Shown here piece by piece: positions 10,845 to 22,454 of a stretch of 64,000 nucleotides of DNA. Origin of the DNA: Saturnia japonica (lineage: Eukaryota > Arthropoda > Insecta > Lepidoptera > Saturniidae); NCBI GenBank assembly GCA_033032175.1, contig CM065321.1, positions 1,138,501 to 1,202,500 on the forward strand. Direction: 5' to 3'. The notes beneath the pieces were generated by a model that had not been told where the DNA came from, did no database searches, and was given only the letters and a program-made list of their open reading frames with translations. Positions within the stretch are counted from its first letter, which is position 1. The number at the start of each line of letters is the position of its first letter. A program made the translations under genes and the position numbers.

Positions 10845-11160
10845 CAGCGTACTTATTTTGTCAGCCTGATCTATTGTGCCTTTTCTATCATTTGTATAAC
10901 GGATTGTGTTCCGAAGAATTGTTTGTCATGATGCCAATGGCTAATTTACACCATCGCATTGCTCGCCATACACAGGGAATTAGTCCTCACACCTTGGACC
11001 TATATGGTCGCGGACAGACCGGAATCAGAAGAGTTTCCACCCGCGAACGCTTTTGATACAGGTGATAACAGTGCGGGGTAAAAGAAGAGTGAAGAGGTTT
11101 CTAAAAGGTTTGCAACGCGTATGGTGTACTTCCGATATTACAAGCGTTGATGAACTGCAA
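10845..11160 (+). pseudogene. 5'-truncated LINE reverse-transcriptase C-terminus
   Basis: The frame reads FYHLYNGLCSEELF, then HHRIARHTQG and PHTLDLY, the pattern after the RT domain in lepidopteran LINE ORF2 proteins ('LYNG.CSEELF...HRTARH..G.HPH'). After a frameshift beyond 11056 it continues KRRVKRFLKGLQRVW, the usual 'FKKRVNRFLKG' end. Only the last roughly 100 residues remain, so it is inactive. Clade (CR1/Jockey-like) is inferred. Confidence 0.65.
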
Positions 11161-12034
11161 TGTTATATAAAAAAACACTAAAGAAATGTTTGGAAAATGT
11201 AGAATCCTCTAGAAATACCGAGTACATAATCGAAGAAAGAGATAAAGCATCGCGGTTGCGCAAACACGCACAAATTTTAAAACTTATCGGCGCGAGTATC
11301 GTAAACAAACAAACAATTTCTTTAAATAGCATGCGCCGAAACTATATATCCTATACTTTATATCCTATGTATGTAATAAACCAATCAAATACTATTATCT
11401 AAATTTCACTCCTTTTTTAAAATCGGATGTTTATAAGAGTCATATTTGGAATGAAGGACAATTATATCTTGGACATCGTGTTAATTCATACTGCGTGATG
11501 ATACTATAAAAAGCTTAAGTCATATTATCTAAACTTGAGTTTATTCACAACGTTTTCCATCACCATCAGCTGATAGCGTTACTATTTATAAATGGACGCG
11601 AATGCCCAAAAATTCCAGTTAAAATGGAGCTATTAAACAACAGTGAATCATGGAATCATACTTGTAGTATAAACGATACAGCACTAAAATATTTACCATC
11701 CCAAAGTGATATATACGTAGGAGCTTCTTGAAAATCGATACCAAATGAACAACAGATAGATTAAAGAACAGATTGTATACTTCAAAGAAACGGTGATTAA
11801 TAATCTCGCGTGAAACATTTATAGAAGACTCTATCTGAGTTTTTGAGCTTGTATAGCGATTTTGAATGTCAGTAGGATGTAATAAATTTGTAAAGTTTTT
11901 AAATACCTATGTCCCGCTTTATCGACATTTTTGTTACGGTATGAGGAAGAAATAACTTCATATTTATTTTAATTTGTATTGCTAAGTTTTTACAACCTCT
12001 TGAGTCAGTGAAAAATTACATTTAGTTATTATTA
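11161..12034. other. Unassigned AT-rich stretch
   Basis: An 80-codon frame at 11160-11402 is lysine- and isoleucine-rich with no recognisable domain and lies just after the LINE remnant. I regard it as chance. Confidence 0.45.
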
Positions 12035-12390
12035 CTAGCGGTCGCCCAATGATCGAAATGCGACCAGCGACTTTTTAATCATAGTCTGTTTTCTGTTTTA
12101 CATTTGCAGTGTGAACCTAAACAATGAATATTATATCACTTGCTGTCACTTTTCGTTGAGTGACAATGTTAATATTTTGGAGGGTCTAAGTTCAATGGCA
12201 CTAGTCATGTTAGGATTCGCAGTATTAATTTATTTTATTTAATATATTAGTAACAGATATTATAGATAAATTTTAGCTTTCTGCACTCTTTCTCCATATA
12301 AATTTTAACTATGCCAAATCTCAGACTACCGTGCACGCAATACACTTAAAAAGATGTCCGAAGTTTTCTTCTCAGGTATTTATATAATGA
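12035..12390 (-). mobile_element. Non-autonomous Helitron, family A copy 3
   Basis: CTAG at 12035-12038 with A outside. The hairpin region is degraded (gatcgaaatgcgacc). The body matches 7946-8306. The 5' edge is diverged ('ggtatttatataatga') but still ends in GA then T, giving TC after A on the minus strand. Confidence 0.75.
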
Positions 12391-13113
12391 TATACTTCGT
12401 AATATAATAGTCTATGTTTAGAAATGTAATACTAAATATGGTTATTTTTACATAGTGAAACGTTTGATAAGTGTTATTTTTTGTTTCAAAACGATACTAA
12501 AAACAGTACTTTTTTTGTTTACAGAGAGCGCAATAGACAGGCATGATGTCTTTTCGACCTGTTTTATAGTGAATGTGTTAATATAATTCACTGACTAAAC
12601 AGAACTAGTTTTGCAAACTGAACCACAACCAAACGCTGAGTATAATATTGAATAACTTCGACGCATTTTACTTCAGTGTTTGCTTGCGTATATATAATTT
12701 CGATTTCAAAGTTGATCTTAAATGGAACTATGGTTTCTCACCCCAAAGATACTTGGTGTGATACATTTTCAATTTGAGGTTGGTAGTAATTTGCAATGGA
12801 CTGTCTGTTTTAAGTAATCTATGGTCTTTTTAAGTGATATATTGAACGGATCTCCGGACACCGCAGCGCCGTGTTCGTGACAAAGGTTTAGATGTAATAA
12901 ATGATGTAGCAGAACGCCCGTTGGTCTCTCAAATCAATTAAGTGGGATGGACACCTTATATATTTACGTTGAAATGTTATATAGTACATAATGTATTATG
13001 TATATGGCTGGAAATGAGAAAAACGCTTGTAGAAAATCAATTCTAAGTCTGTAGAGTAAAAGAGGAGGAGAGAGGTAGGCTCGGCCTAGTTCAGGCGCTA
13101 GGATTCATTAATT
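12391..13113. other. Unassigned AT-rich stretch
   Basis: No gene or repeat boundary recognised. Confidence 0.45.
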
Positions 13114-13413
13114 ATGAACAAAACTATTGTATTTCCTAGAAATAAGCCTCATATTTTTGTAACATATTATAGTCAAATAAAGTCATTATTATTAATTCCG
13201 ATTCTTTCTTTTTCTCAAAATAATAAGAGTTTCGGTAACTATGATAACCACGGACCTAGGCCAAGTGGAGTTCATTTTTGGTTACAAATTCATCCTACAA
13301 GAGCTTACGAACAATTCTGCGCGTATTCAAAACTGCAGCTTTTTGCATGGTCACGTATGTATTGCTGTGTAAGTGAATCTGCTGTAGATAATGAGGAAGG
13401 TGGTTGGGAATGA
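13114..13413 (+). other. 99-codon open frame of unknown status
   Basis: One of the longer uninterrupted frames that does not overlap a recognised repeat. The first half is isoleucine/leucine-rich; the second half has a more protein-like composition (RPSGVHFWLQIHPTRAYEQF, then EEGGWE before the stop). No domain, signal peptide or splice context recognised. It could be an exon piece, a fossil or chance; chance is favoured. Confidence 0.15.
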
Positions 13414-13567
13414 CCCCTGTGCTAGAAAGTACCAAATGTATACTTCATGTTCATCTAATAATTTCTTCTTTCAGTTCTGTGTATTTATGGATTTTTTTCA
13501 GTAAAAGTTTTTTTGTAAATTATGTATGTTAGGGACAGCTATATCAATTAAGTAGGTCAGTTTATTC

Positions 13568-14330
13568 AGTTTATCTTATTATTATTATTATTATCATCTA
13601 AGTTTTAAAATAGTCTTAAAGTCAAGGTAAGAGATATTTTTTTTTTTATTTATAATAAAAACACCAACAAGATTTACATTTTGACAAATTATAAGCTTAC
13701 CAATAAAAAAAGACTCGAAACAAATACAATCTTAGTTATAGGAGTCTATGACATGATTACACACGGTGAGGTAAACTGTTACAAATACATAATTAATGAA
13801 AAAAGAGCACGAATTAATTTGGTAATACAGTAAGAAAAAACAAATATACTTTAACAAATTAAAATATGAATATATTCTACTTACAGAGACAAATAGATTT
13901 ATATTTTACAAGGCTATTCGCGAAGATGTCTAAATCTGACTTTGTAGACTCGGCATTATAACGTAAAACAATTCTATTTAACGAAGAGAAAAGCTCCAAG
14001 TTTGTTCGGTAATGATTAGTAGCGAATATATATATAAACAAGAAGCTCTGGGCAGTTTTAAAGGAACAGTCATATTAACTCTACTCAGTAACTCGAGTGC
14101 ATCTAAGATTCCGTTTATCAATTTGTACAAAAACGTAAGGTCGAGCAACTCTCTGCGATCTTTAAAGAGTCTGTCTGTCTGAAGTCTGTCTTGGTATGTA
14201 AGAAGCTTTTTACCTAAATGTAAATTATATGTCAAGTGCCACAAAAACCTTTTTTGAACCCTTTCTATCTTGTTCACATAAATATCATAATGTGGGTTCC
14301 ATACGTCACTACATAGCACGGCAGGAAAGT
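13568..14330 (-). pseudogene. 5'-truncated CR1/Jockey-like LINE: RT C-terminus and 3' tail
   Basis: On the minus strand, from about 14330: VWNPHYDIYVNKIERVQ, then RRELLDLTFLYKLING and a VP..LPR segment. This is the thumb/C-terminal region of CR1/Jockey-type RT. A frameshift near 14025 switches to a frame reading YRTNLELFSSLNRIVLRYN and ending at a stop at 13877-13879. The 3' tail runs to a (TAA)n tract (13575-13596 on the plus strand). The 5' side ends abruptly, typical of incomplete reverse transcription. Not functional. Confidence 0.8.
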
Positions 14331-14334
14331 GACA

Positions 14335-14420
14335 GTTCCTGCTGATGGCATGCACAGTACAATCCAATAAAAATGGTGACCACCGAGTGATCGGAATCCC
14401 ATCACTGGTCGTCACTGTCA
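14335..14420 (+). repeat. Dispersed repeat N, copy 1
   Basis: 'gcacagtacaatccaat', 'ggtgaccaccgagtgatcgg' and 'ggtcgtcactgtcatgc' blocks recur at 53055-53140 (+) and inverted at 15735-15815, 19070-19150 and 22045-22145. Class unknown. Confidence 0.5.
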
Positions 14421-15734
14421 TGCTAGTATGCATGCATCTCAACAGCTAAATATACTTTGGCTGATCTCGAAACTTGACAAACCAAAAAAGTCACAGTCAT
14501 GGTCTTACCACTATGTGTATGGTGGTCGTGATCCAGTCGGGAACAGAACCTCACCACCCCACTTTATTGGTGGATATACACTGGCTGAATTCGTAATGCA
14601 ACATGCCTAAACACGCTTCTAAGGTAGGTTTTACGCTTGGTGTATGGTTGTCGTTATCCGACCTTACAATATCAAACCAGCTTGATACAAATAGGCTGAC
14701 TATAATCATTGTAATCACAGATGCTCTCAATGCCTCGTTCTCCTATTTATGCCTTTTTCCCACCTATCTTTGAATGTAAAATGGCTTTAACATTCATTTT
14801 TATAAAGTAAGTATTTATTTCACAATTATCCCATATTCACCGAAAAATTTGTAGTACTAAAAATTAGGAAAATGTATGAACACTTTATTATTAATTGTAT
14901 ATGATTTAGGTACACAAAGGTATATTATGACAACATTAGTTTGGTGCTAAATGTATAATTTCTGCATTTCTACTGATTTTGACCGGATATTAAAAGTAAT
15001 TTTATTTTCTTAAAAGGGATTACTTTTGTTCTAAACTTCCATCTTACCATTGTTTAACCAAAGTAGGGTCAAAACAACATATTTTCTTCTTTCACTCTTC
15101 CTCCTCCTCTATCAGCTGTTGTATCAGTATTGACAGCTTCTATACCTACACATATCATTCCTCTCATAGTACATATACAACTTCTTCGATCTTTCTTATC
15201 TTTTATATCCGTCCACCTTTATTCACTTAACCTACGGCTTTAACACTTTTCTCTTTATATAATTTTCATCCTTTCTCATGGTATATCCATTAACTTATCA
15301 CCACAGTTTAACAATAATTTGTTACTGGTACTGCGCTTTGATTATAAAAAAAATAAGTACTTACCATAATTGAACCTAATTGATATTTTTATAAAGCACG
15401 TTTCTAGGTTCTAATATTTTACCTATTCATCTTCAGTTTTAATTAAGCGAAGTAAGTAAAACGAATTTTGTGATTAGACCGGCGCTAATGGCCGCCCTTT
15501 CAAGTATCTTAAAAGTAATTTGAGAGTTTTAAATTATTTCTAAATATTATGCTTATAAAAGTTACTTCAGTTTCTCATTAACGATGTCTGAATTATATAA
15601 AGGGCAAAATTTTGTACGGTTCTAATTAAAATGATTATTTTTAATCAATGAAGCTATCACAAAGACTCTTTTGGTTTGTCGCGTTTCGAGATCAGCTAGT
15701 TGATATTTAACTGCTAAGAGATATGCAAGCTAGT
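14421..15734. other. Unassigned AT-rich DNA
   Basis: 14500-14745 has some resemblance to sequence near repeat N but no clear boundary. No gene recognised. Confidence 0.4.
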
Positions 15735-15815
15735 ATAACAGCAACGACTGTCGATGGATTATCAATCTCTCGATGATTTTTGGGGATTGTAATGTGTTTA
15801 TCACCAGACACAGTG
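15735..15815 (-). repeat. Dispersed repeat N, copy 2
   Basis: 'caacgactgtcgatggattatcaatctctcgatg' followed by 'ggattgtaatgtgtttatcacc' is a diverged inverse of 14335-14420. Confidence 0.4.
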
Positions 15816-18729
15816 CCGCCACTTTGCCTTACTACTATTTAAAAAGGAAACGGTAATCATTTCAACTGCAATCCATTACAACTCGAATGCTTATGCTATA
15901 TCACAAAACCTCTCATAGAAATAGTTTTAGGTGAAAAGTGACAAGAATTCCAAATAATTTTTGCAAAGAAACAATGCTCCCCCACATTTATATGACCAAA
16001 TAAAATATTTATTAATAACAATTTAAAATGGTTACTCATCATAAAGGCTCACTTTCAAGCGGTCGAAAACAGATTAATTAATAGATTGAAATGAATGCTA
16101 TGTAGAAAATTAATGTAAGTAGTAAGCGATCTGATCTGATCTGATACCCTCAAACTGCCCGATCTTTGATTTATATCAGTTCCCTTCACTTTTGTTAGCT
16201 CAGACGGTGAATTTATGGGAATCGTTAACAATGGACATGTCTGCTGATGATTAGTTTTACTCTCACAATATTACAACAAGCGTTGATATAGTATGATCGC
16301 TGCGACATAGGATAAAGTAAAAATCAATTATTATTAAATACTATGACCAATAAGCCCATGAAATAAGAAGATATTGTTTTCTATCATTGTCCTAAATGAT
16401 GTATACTAAAGATGTAAATATACCTTTGACTCTTTTTTTTTTGTAAATCGCTATAATTATGATGAATAGTGCACTACTGAAATGAAGAAATATATTTGAT
16501 TGCTTGATTTATGACAGTTGCTATCTTTAACCACAATCTCTCATAATTTTACATGAAGATGTACTCTAAGACTAGGCTTAGAAGATTTCATTTTCAAGTT
16601 GATGATTATCATACTCATCGTAGAGAGGTGATAATTATAAAATGCACACTGCAGCCACTTGTACTATAACTTGTTCAAAATTACTTTTCTAATAGATTAC
16701 TAAACATAAATACATATGCATATTTCATATTAAATCAAGGTCTACTATTTTCGAACATCAGACTGTACAAATACACTTGTCAAGATACATATCAAACTAA
16801 AGGCTTTCAGACAAGTGAGTGAAGAAGGCACTCCGTACCCTAACATCTTGAAGTTTCGCAAGATATCAGAAACTAGATCTTCAACTTGTCAAACTTGATG
16901 TGAAACTTGGAGTGTTACGAATCTTCACTACTTAGAGTATTGAACTAGGAGAGCCAAATATTATATAATATATATTATGTATATCAAAAGTTATAATATA
17001 CTTAGTTGATGAATAGGAAATGTTTTGAAAAATTGTAATTTCTTCCCTTATCCTGACCACAAGCCTTGAGCACCATGCCAAGTTCTTATTAACCCTAGTC
17101 GTGCGTGGAAAATATAGTAGACTATTGCCCAAATTTTTAATATTATATTAAAACGATCTGATTTCTGTAAGTTTTCAAACGTTAAAATAATCTTAAAATT
17201 GCAATATTGTGCTACTAAATAAGTCATCCAAATAAAACCGTCTATACTTTACAAGAAACCATTTATCAAAAGCTTTTCTTGCAGTGAAATGTTTATGAGC
17301 CAAATTTTATCCCTTCGAGAGATTTTCCCGAGATCCGAAACGGACGAAACGCTGTGTGTGGATATGGACAAATTGCTCTGGGTTAGTATTACACAGTACT
17401 TGAACGAATCCTTATGATGGCCCGAGGATATTATGAAATGTTCAGCCAAAGAATCGTCGGTTGAAAAAATTACTTCAATTTTGTGTAATGTAATAATAAC
17501 ATATTTCCAAGTTAACGTGATGTTAAGGCTATATGTTCATAATTTTATTTTCATTGCTTCTGAAATGTTTCCTATTGGACTTGCCAGCTTTATATAGAGA
17601 ACACATAATAAAATAGCAAACGCATCTATTTCCGATAAGTAAAACGTTAACTTTTTTATTTTATGCAAATAAACATTAAGTAATATTTCGCCTAATTTCA
17701 ATTTTGCGGTGAAACCCTCAAAGGCTTTGACATCGATGGAAGCCATTTGCATAATACTATTAGCATTTTTACGAGCAATCTATTTTCAAGAACAAGTAAA
17801 TGTAATGAGTTTCGTAGGTATAGTGCTTTCATGTCACCAAAGTTTTTGTGTTGTTGTTCTTCCAAGTCCTGGATTTAACGGTCAGAGTGCCTGACTATGT
17901 CAATTGCAAGCATGAAATCATCTCAAGTTAGGGTCAGATTAAAATTAGTTGTACTGTCAGAACTTTGAAGATCAAGATTTACATCAATTTAGAATTGATC
18001 AGTATCATCTTCTTTTGATAGTCTAATAGTTAAGATATTATAACATTAATACGATGGCCCCACGTTTGAACCTTTTTATTTACAAACAATATTTTTAGAA
18101 TCCACTTGAATAAACACACAACGTGACGAATAAAATCTTAGGCCATAGCATGCTAAGACAAACCCCAGAGATTTAATAAGATACCTTTATCAAAAAGTTG
18201 TAAATAAATTGATTAGTGAAATAAATAAATAAAATTAAATACATAATATAATGATTTGATTTCAATTACTGACACTTATCAGCTGACGGGGAAGGCCAAA
18301 GTCGTGAAGAAACTAAAACATTTGAGTCCAATATCCAAGTTCATCTAATTCAAACGTGCTATTAATATGGAGATGGCTTCTCTAACGCCTTGCTTTTGTA
18401 TTTTTTGTATTATTATCTAGCAATAAAACACTAAAGTGTTATCGGATGTTTAAAATTGTCATTAATTTGTAGACTAATTATTTTTATTCATTATTAATTA
18501 ATCGCATGACTTAAGCCAATTGAATTTCTAACGGTGTATCATTCAGAGATTGGTTCTATTTATAATAAGTAAACTAACAGTTGAAGAAGAAAAATTAGAA
18601 ATTTATATAGTTGGAACAGTTTCAATCATAAGTTTGAAAAGTTCTCCCGTCGAACTTCAAGATGTGAAGTTCCGAACGTTATTTAATAAATTAGACGATC
18701 CAAACCGTATTCGCTCTCAATATTTATTG
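15816..18729. other. Long unassigned AT-rich tract
   Basis: Frames of 60-73 codons (16932-17132, 17249-17449, 17537-17752, 18550-18771) show no domain. I saw no recognisable repeat end, tRNA or coding signal. A tgatctgatc repeat at 16130-16142 is the only local regularity. Confidence 0.45.
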
Positions 18730-18955
18730 GTAACTTCTAATGTTACCGTGACTCGATGCTATCGACGATAAAAAAAAAAGTATAACAAAATAACTTATTT
18801 TTATAGCTTTATCTTGGAAAATATGAAATCGGTGAGGAAAACTCATGAGTTACGAGTTAAATCGTAACGTTATCGTGACTCGATGCTATAACGTTGAAAA
18901 TAACGCTATTAGAATATAGCTTATTTTTATAGCTTTATCTTTGGAAAATGTTTAT
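18730..18955. repeat. Local direct duplication, about 125-bp period
   Basis: 'gttaccgtgactcgatgctat' then 'cttatttttatagctttatc' followed by 'tggaaaat' occurs at 18743-18822 and again as 'gttatcgtgactcgatgctat' with the same tail at 18868-18950. Diverged tandem duplication. Confidence 0.65.
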
Positions 18956-19069
18956 TTTTCCCCTAAAGATAATTATTTCTTCATGGTGATATTCCTGTCA
19001 CATGAACTCTTCTTTTCATTTGTCGAGTTACGGTATCAACCAGTACATATCAAGCTGATCTGAGGCTTG

Positions 19070-19150
19070 CAAACCGGCATAGCAACGATGACCAGCAATC
19101 ATTCTGTGTACGTCATTCTTTTTGGATTATACTTTGCTTAACATCAGACA
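19070..19150 (-). repeat. Dispersed repeat N, copy 3
   Basis: 'cgatgaccagcaatcattctg' followed by 'tggattatactttgcttaaca' is the inverse of the block at 53055-53140. Confidence 0.45.
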
Positions 19151-19274
19151 AAGCGCCTAGCATTTTGGCGTGCCACTATAAAGAAAACATATGTCATTTT
19201 CTAGAATAAAATAATTGATAGATCTTCAACTGTACTTATTATGAGATGTTTCAGTTAAGTCAGTTCATTTCATC

Positions 19275-19497
19275 ATCATTTCAGCCGCAGGACGTCCACT
19301 GCTGAACATAGGCCTCCCCCATAGATCTCCAGAGCAACCGATCTTGTGCGGCCTGCACCCAACGGCTCCCAGCGACCTTTATTATGTCGTCTTTCCATCT
19401 AGTGGGGGGGCCATCCTACGCTGCGCTTTCCGGTGCGTGGTCTCCACTCGAGAACCTTTCTGCCCCAACGGCCGTCAGTTCTCCGAACTATGTGCCA
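19275..19497 (-). pseudogene. RTE-type LINE C-terminus, 5'-truncated
   Basis: Minus-strand frame: RWGRKVLEWRPRTGKRSVGW, then TRWKDDIIKVAGSRWVQAAQ and SMGEAYVQQWTSCG followed by a stop and an atgatgatgaaat tail. This is the canonical C-terminus of lepidopteran RTE endonuclease/reverse transcriptase proteins (W.DD...VAG..W...AQDR..W...GEAYVQQW). About 65 residues remain. Clade assignment is from remembered family pattern. Confidence 0.75.
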
Positions 19498-19499
19498 AT

Positions 19500-19997
19500 A
19501 ACCATAATTGATTATTAGACAGATCCCTCAACAAAAGCTAAGACGTTAAACAAAAATGCAGATAAATGTAAATTTATATAACACATAGTCGTAACAATAC
19601 GAAGAAATAACCATTAAATGTACAAAGCTTTATAAATATAACGAACAATAGTAAATAAATCCAAATGGACTGTGAAAAACATAAAGTTGTTGCTGTTAAT
19701 TGAACTTATGACCTCGAGGGTCCGTTTTAAAACGTTGTCTGTAAATGACCGGATATATTACTTAACTATATATTAAGGTCCACGTAATTATGAATATTTT
19801 AAAAGGAATTCAAGTACAACAGCTAAATTTACGTGATATAATATAGAGATGAATCTTTGCGATTAAAAAAATACTTGGATAGCGATATCGTCCATTCGTT
19901 TCCAATATGGAATCATAGGATTTCTCGTCTTATTCCGTGAACTACAATGCTTTCCAACATGTCCCACAATGGAAGTTATATATCATGTTCGGAAAAA
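19500..19997. other. Unassigned AT-rich stretch
   Basis: No gene or repeat recognised. Confidence 0.45.
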
Positions 19998-20165
19998 TTG
20001 TGGCGCAGTGGTAGCAAGCCATACTATTGAGCCGAGAGCTCACAGGTTCGATCCTCCGTATGACTTACTTTACGTATGAACTTTTGTATGTAAATTTGCT
20101 GTTTAGTTACCATAATACAAACTTTAATTCGTGTGGAATTAAATGACCCTGTGTGAAATTGTGTA
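19998..20165 (+). repeat. tRNA-derived SINE family S, copy 1
   Basis: A box TGGCGCAGTGG (20001-20011) and B box GGTTCGATCC (20045-20054) give an internal RNA polymerase III promoter layout. The tail 'gctgtttagttaccataata...ggaattaaatgaccctgtgtgaaattgtg' is shared with 47600-47800 and 50925-51105. Not a tRNA gene: the cloverleaf is not kept. Confidence 0.75.
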
Positions 20166-20185
20166 CCTATAGGTACTTATATAAA

Positions 20186-20543
20186 ATAGCGATCGCCCTA
20201 CGGTCGAAATTCGACCAGCGACTTTTTGATCATAGCCTATTTTCTCTTTAACATTTGAAGTATTCAATAACCTACATTAACGATGAGTATTATCTACATC
20301 ACTTGCTGTCAATTTTCGTTGAGTGACAATGTCAATATTTTGAGGGGTCTAAGTTCAATGGCACTGGTCGTTTTAGGATTCGCAGTATTAATTTATTTTA
20401 TTTAATACATATATTAGTAACAGATATTATAGATAAATTTTAGCTTTCTGCATATAAACTTTAACCATGCCAAATCTCAGTCTTCAAAATAGTCTATGAA
20501 TAAAAAGTCGCTGGACGAATTTCGAAAATTGGGCGACCGCTAG
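20186..20543. mobile_element. Compound Helitron A copy 4 with 3' ends on both sides
   Basis: 20187-20482 is a family A body read on the minus strand with its hairpin-type 3' terminus at the left edge (perfect GGTCGAAATTCGACC at 20202-20216; terminal CTAG changed to CTAT). At about 20486 it switches to a plus-strand copy of the last roughly 58 bp, ending in a degraded hairpin and CTAG (20540-20543). The TC-type 5' end is absent, giving long terminal inverted repeats. TTATATAAAA occurs at both flanks (20177-20186 and 20545-20554). Confidence 0.75.
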
Positions 20544-20614
20544 TTTATATAAAATCCTGTGTGCATCTTTTAATTATGTATCCTATAACTTCTGCCCGAC
20601 TTGACCGATTGAGC

Positions 20615-20795
20615 TTCTCGATTCGATTTTTTTATTTTTTAAGATTTTTTCTACTTTGGAAAGGGGATACTTCAGTGGTGTTCCCATTTTAATTTCATTG
20701 GCGCTGGATCTTCAACTTCGAAGATATACAAGAGAATTCCTAAAAATCATTGGAGTATGTTTTCTTTTTTGTTAAAAATTGTGTTGTTGTTTTCT
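20615..20795 (+). repeat. Dispersed repeat E, copy 2 (5' part diverged)
   Basis: Shares 'tgttcccattttaatttcattggcgctggatc' order, 'cttcgaagatata' and 'aaatcattggagta' with copies at 7425 and 38560. Confidence 0.55.
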
Positions 20796-20799
20796 ATAG

Positions 20800-20877
20800 A
20801 CGATAGCTTTTAGATATGATAGGATCCGATAGATGGCGCGATCGATCCGTTGACCAACGGATAGGCAGAACACCTAG
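20800..20877 (+). mobile_element. Helitron 3' terminus, family related to I
   Basis: A perfect 7-bp hairpin ATCCGTT-gacc-AACGGAT (20845-20862), 11 nt, then CTAG (20874-20877) and T: textbook Helitron 3' end. 'ggatccgatagatggcgc' just before it matches the inverted element whose end is at 31663. The upstream extent is uncertain. Confidence 0.65.
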
Positions 20878-21664
20878 TTTTACATACAAATTTAATATAA
20901 GATACTTAAAGTAAATTTATAAATAAATCAAATATTATATTTACCAGTACCTAAGTGTCATAAAACCAGACAAAGTTATTTTCATAAACCGAAATATTCC
21001 AGTTTATATTCAGAGCAAATCTTTGGTAATGAGTTTCTTTGACGTCTCCGGATAACGTATACTGAGATATAACATTATATCTCATAATCCCATCTGAATA
21101 AACGGATTACGTTTTCATACACATACGCTGTGTTTGTAAAAATATCAACGTTGTTTATTTGCAGAATTGTACTTTATTTGGATAAACGGAAAACTTAGAG
21201 ATTTTATTGTCACGCAGATTTTCTAATTTACCAACCCTTCCTGTATCTATCTTATAACCGATTCTGAAATAGAAGTGCTGTGTGTCCTTCCATACGAATC
21301 TATGATCCAAATCGGTCTATAGAAAATAAGTGGATAATCTATTTATGTCATGTACAATGTATGAAGGTACATAAAATATATAGCTAAAACTTAAAAATTA
21401 CTTAGGCAATTGATTGTGTTTCTGTTAGTCCACTCCTCCAATCCAATCCAATCCAATCCAAATTAGTCCAATCCTACTATAAAGCTGTTATTCAAAACTG
21501 CGAATAAATAAATATGGAAAACATATACGAAATGAAAAAAAAAATTCAAAGCTTTTTCTGTCGCATTGTCTTTTGAATAAAATATAGAACTGTAATCCCC
21601 CGAGGCTATGGGCATATTCAAAGCTCAAAAACAAAGTAATGGAAACTGCTATAACGAGAAACTG
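20878..21664. other. Unassigned AT-rich DNA with a TCCAA minisatellite
   Basis: Five TCCAA units at 21437-21461. No gene recognised. Confidence 0.5.
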
Positions 21665-21975
21665 AACTTTTTGACTGAATAAAAAATGTTACAAAAAACA
21701 GTCTAAAATATAACATAACATTACGCCTGTATTCACTAAGGGTTAGGTAGAGGTGTACTAATGTACACCCACAGTTCGCCGGGTTTGTATTCAGGTTCCA
21801 TATTAAGGAGACGAGTCTATTACCATTCATCGGGCAAAAAGCCAAACTCCGTGTCGCTACTGTGAATTTCATAGAAAAACTCAATAACACTTTGTTCGAC
21901 CTGGTAATCGAACCCAGGACCTCGAGCATAGCAGTCGCACCTACGACCACTAGGCTAATGAGGCAGTTATCGCCG
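21665..21975 (-). repeat. tRNA-derived SINE family G, copy 2
   Basis: On the minus strand 'attagcctagtggtcgtagg' (A-box region TAGCCTAGTGG) and GGTTCGATTACC (B box) form a tRNA-like head, followed by the body shared with 4215-4475 and ending 'taatgttatgttatatttt'. The 110-codon frame at 21618-21950 is a reading through this SINE. Confidence 0.75.
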
Positions 21976-22044
21976 ACCTGCTTGCAAAAGCCTCAATGTG
22001 CCGGACAATGTATTCCCTCCTTCTTACGACATCGGGTCCTTATG

Positions 22045-22145
22045 TAAACCGGTATGACAGCAGCGACCGCCGACAAATTTCGATCTCTTAATGGTCACCG
22101 TTGTGTTTGGATTGTACTGCGCTTACCACAAGGTACAACACCGTA
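22045..22145 (-). repeat. Dispersed repeat N, copy 4
   Basis: 'ggtatgacagcagcgaccgccgac', 'ctcttaatggtcaccgttgtg' and 'tggattgtactgcgcttacc' are the inverse of 14335-14420. It lies just beyond SINE G on the same strand. Confidence 0.55.
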
Positions 22146-22454
22146 AACTCGAGATACTATAAAAATATGACTAAAGATATAATTAATGTATGTACAATAT
22201 TCGATCCCGAATGCAACGCTCTGAAGTCAGTTTGCAGTCTTCACTAGCACAATTGTAGTTTCCACTATATAATCACAATTTCCTTATTTATTATTTAGCA
22301 CAATATACCGCGTACATATGTGACTGCGTAGGCCTCAGATGGTAGACAAAACCCTTCATACATATAAATATATTCTTAAGAATAAACACGTGATACCGAC
22401 GCTCGAGAAATGTCTTTCATTCATCCCTTATTAATCTCGTGGAGATATAACTGT

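Noticed and set aside
13978..14442. 154-codon frame as a host gene
   Set aside because: Most of it is a CR1/Jockey-type RT C-terminus with a frameshift, and its first roughly 35 codons come from antisense repeat N. It is a retrotransposon remnant.
20186..20543. Reading this as an ordinary terminal-inverted-repeat DNA transposon
   Set aside because: The inverted ends are copies of the Helitron A 3' terminus, and the body is Helitron A. A compound Helitron explains it better, though the flanking direct repeat keeps the question open.
21437..21461. Telomeric repeat
   Set aside because: The unit is TCCAA; the insect telomere unit is TTAGG (CCTAA). Only five units and no TTAGG array anywhere in the window.
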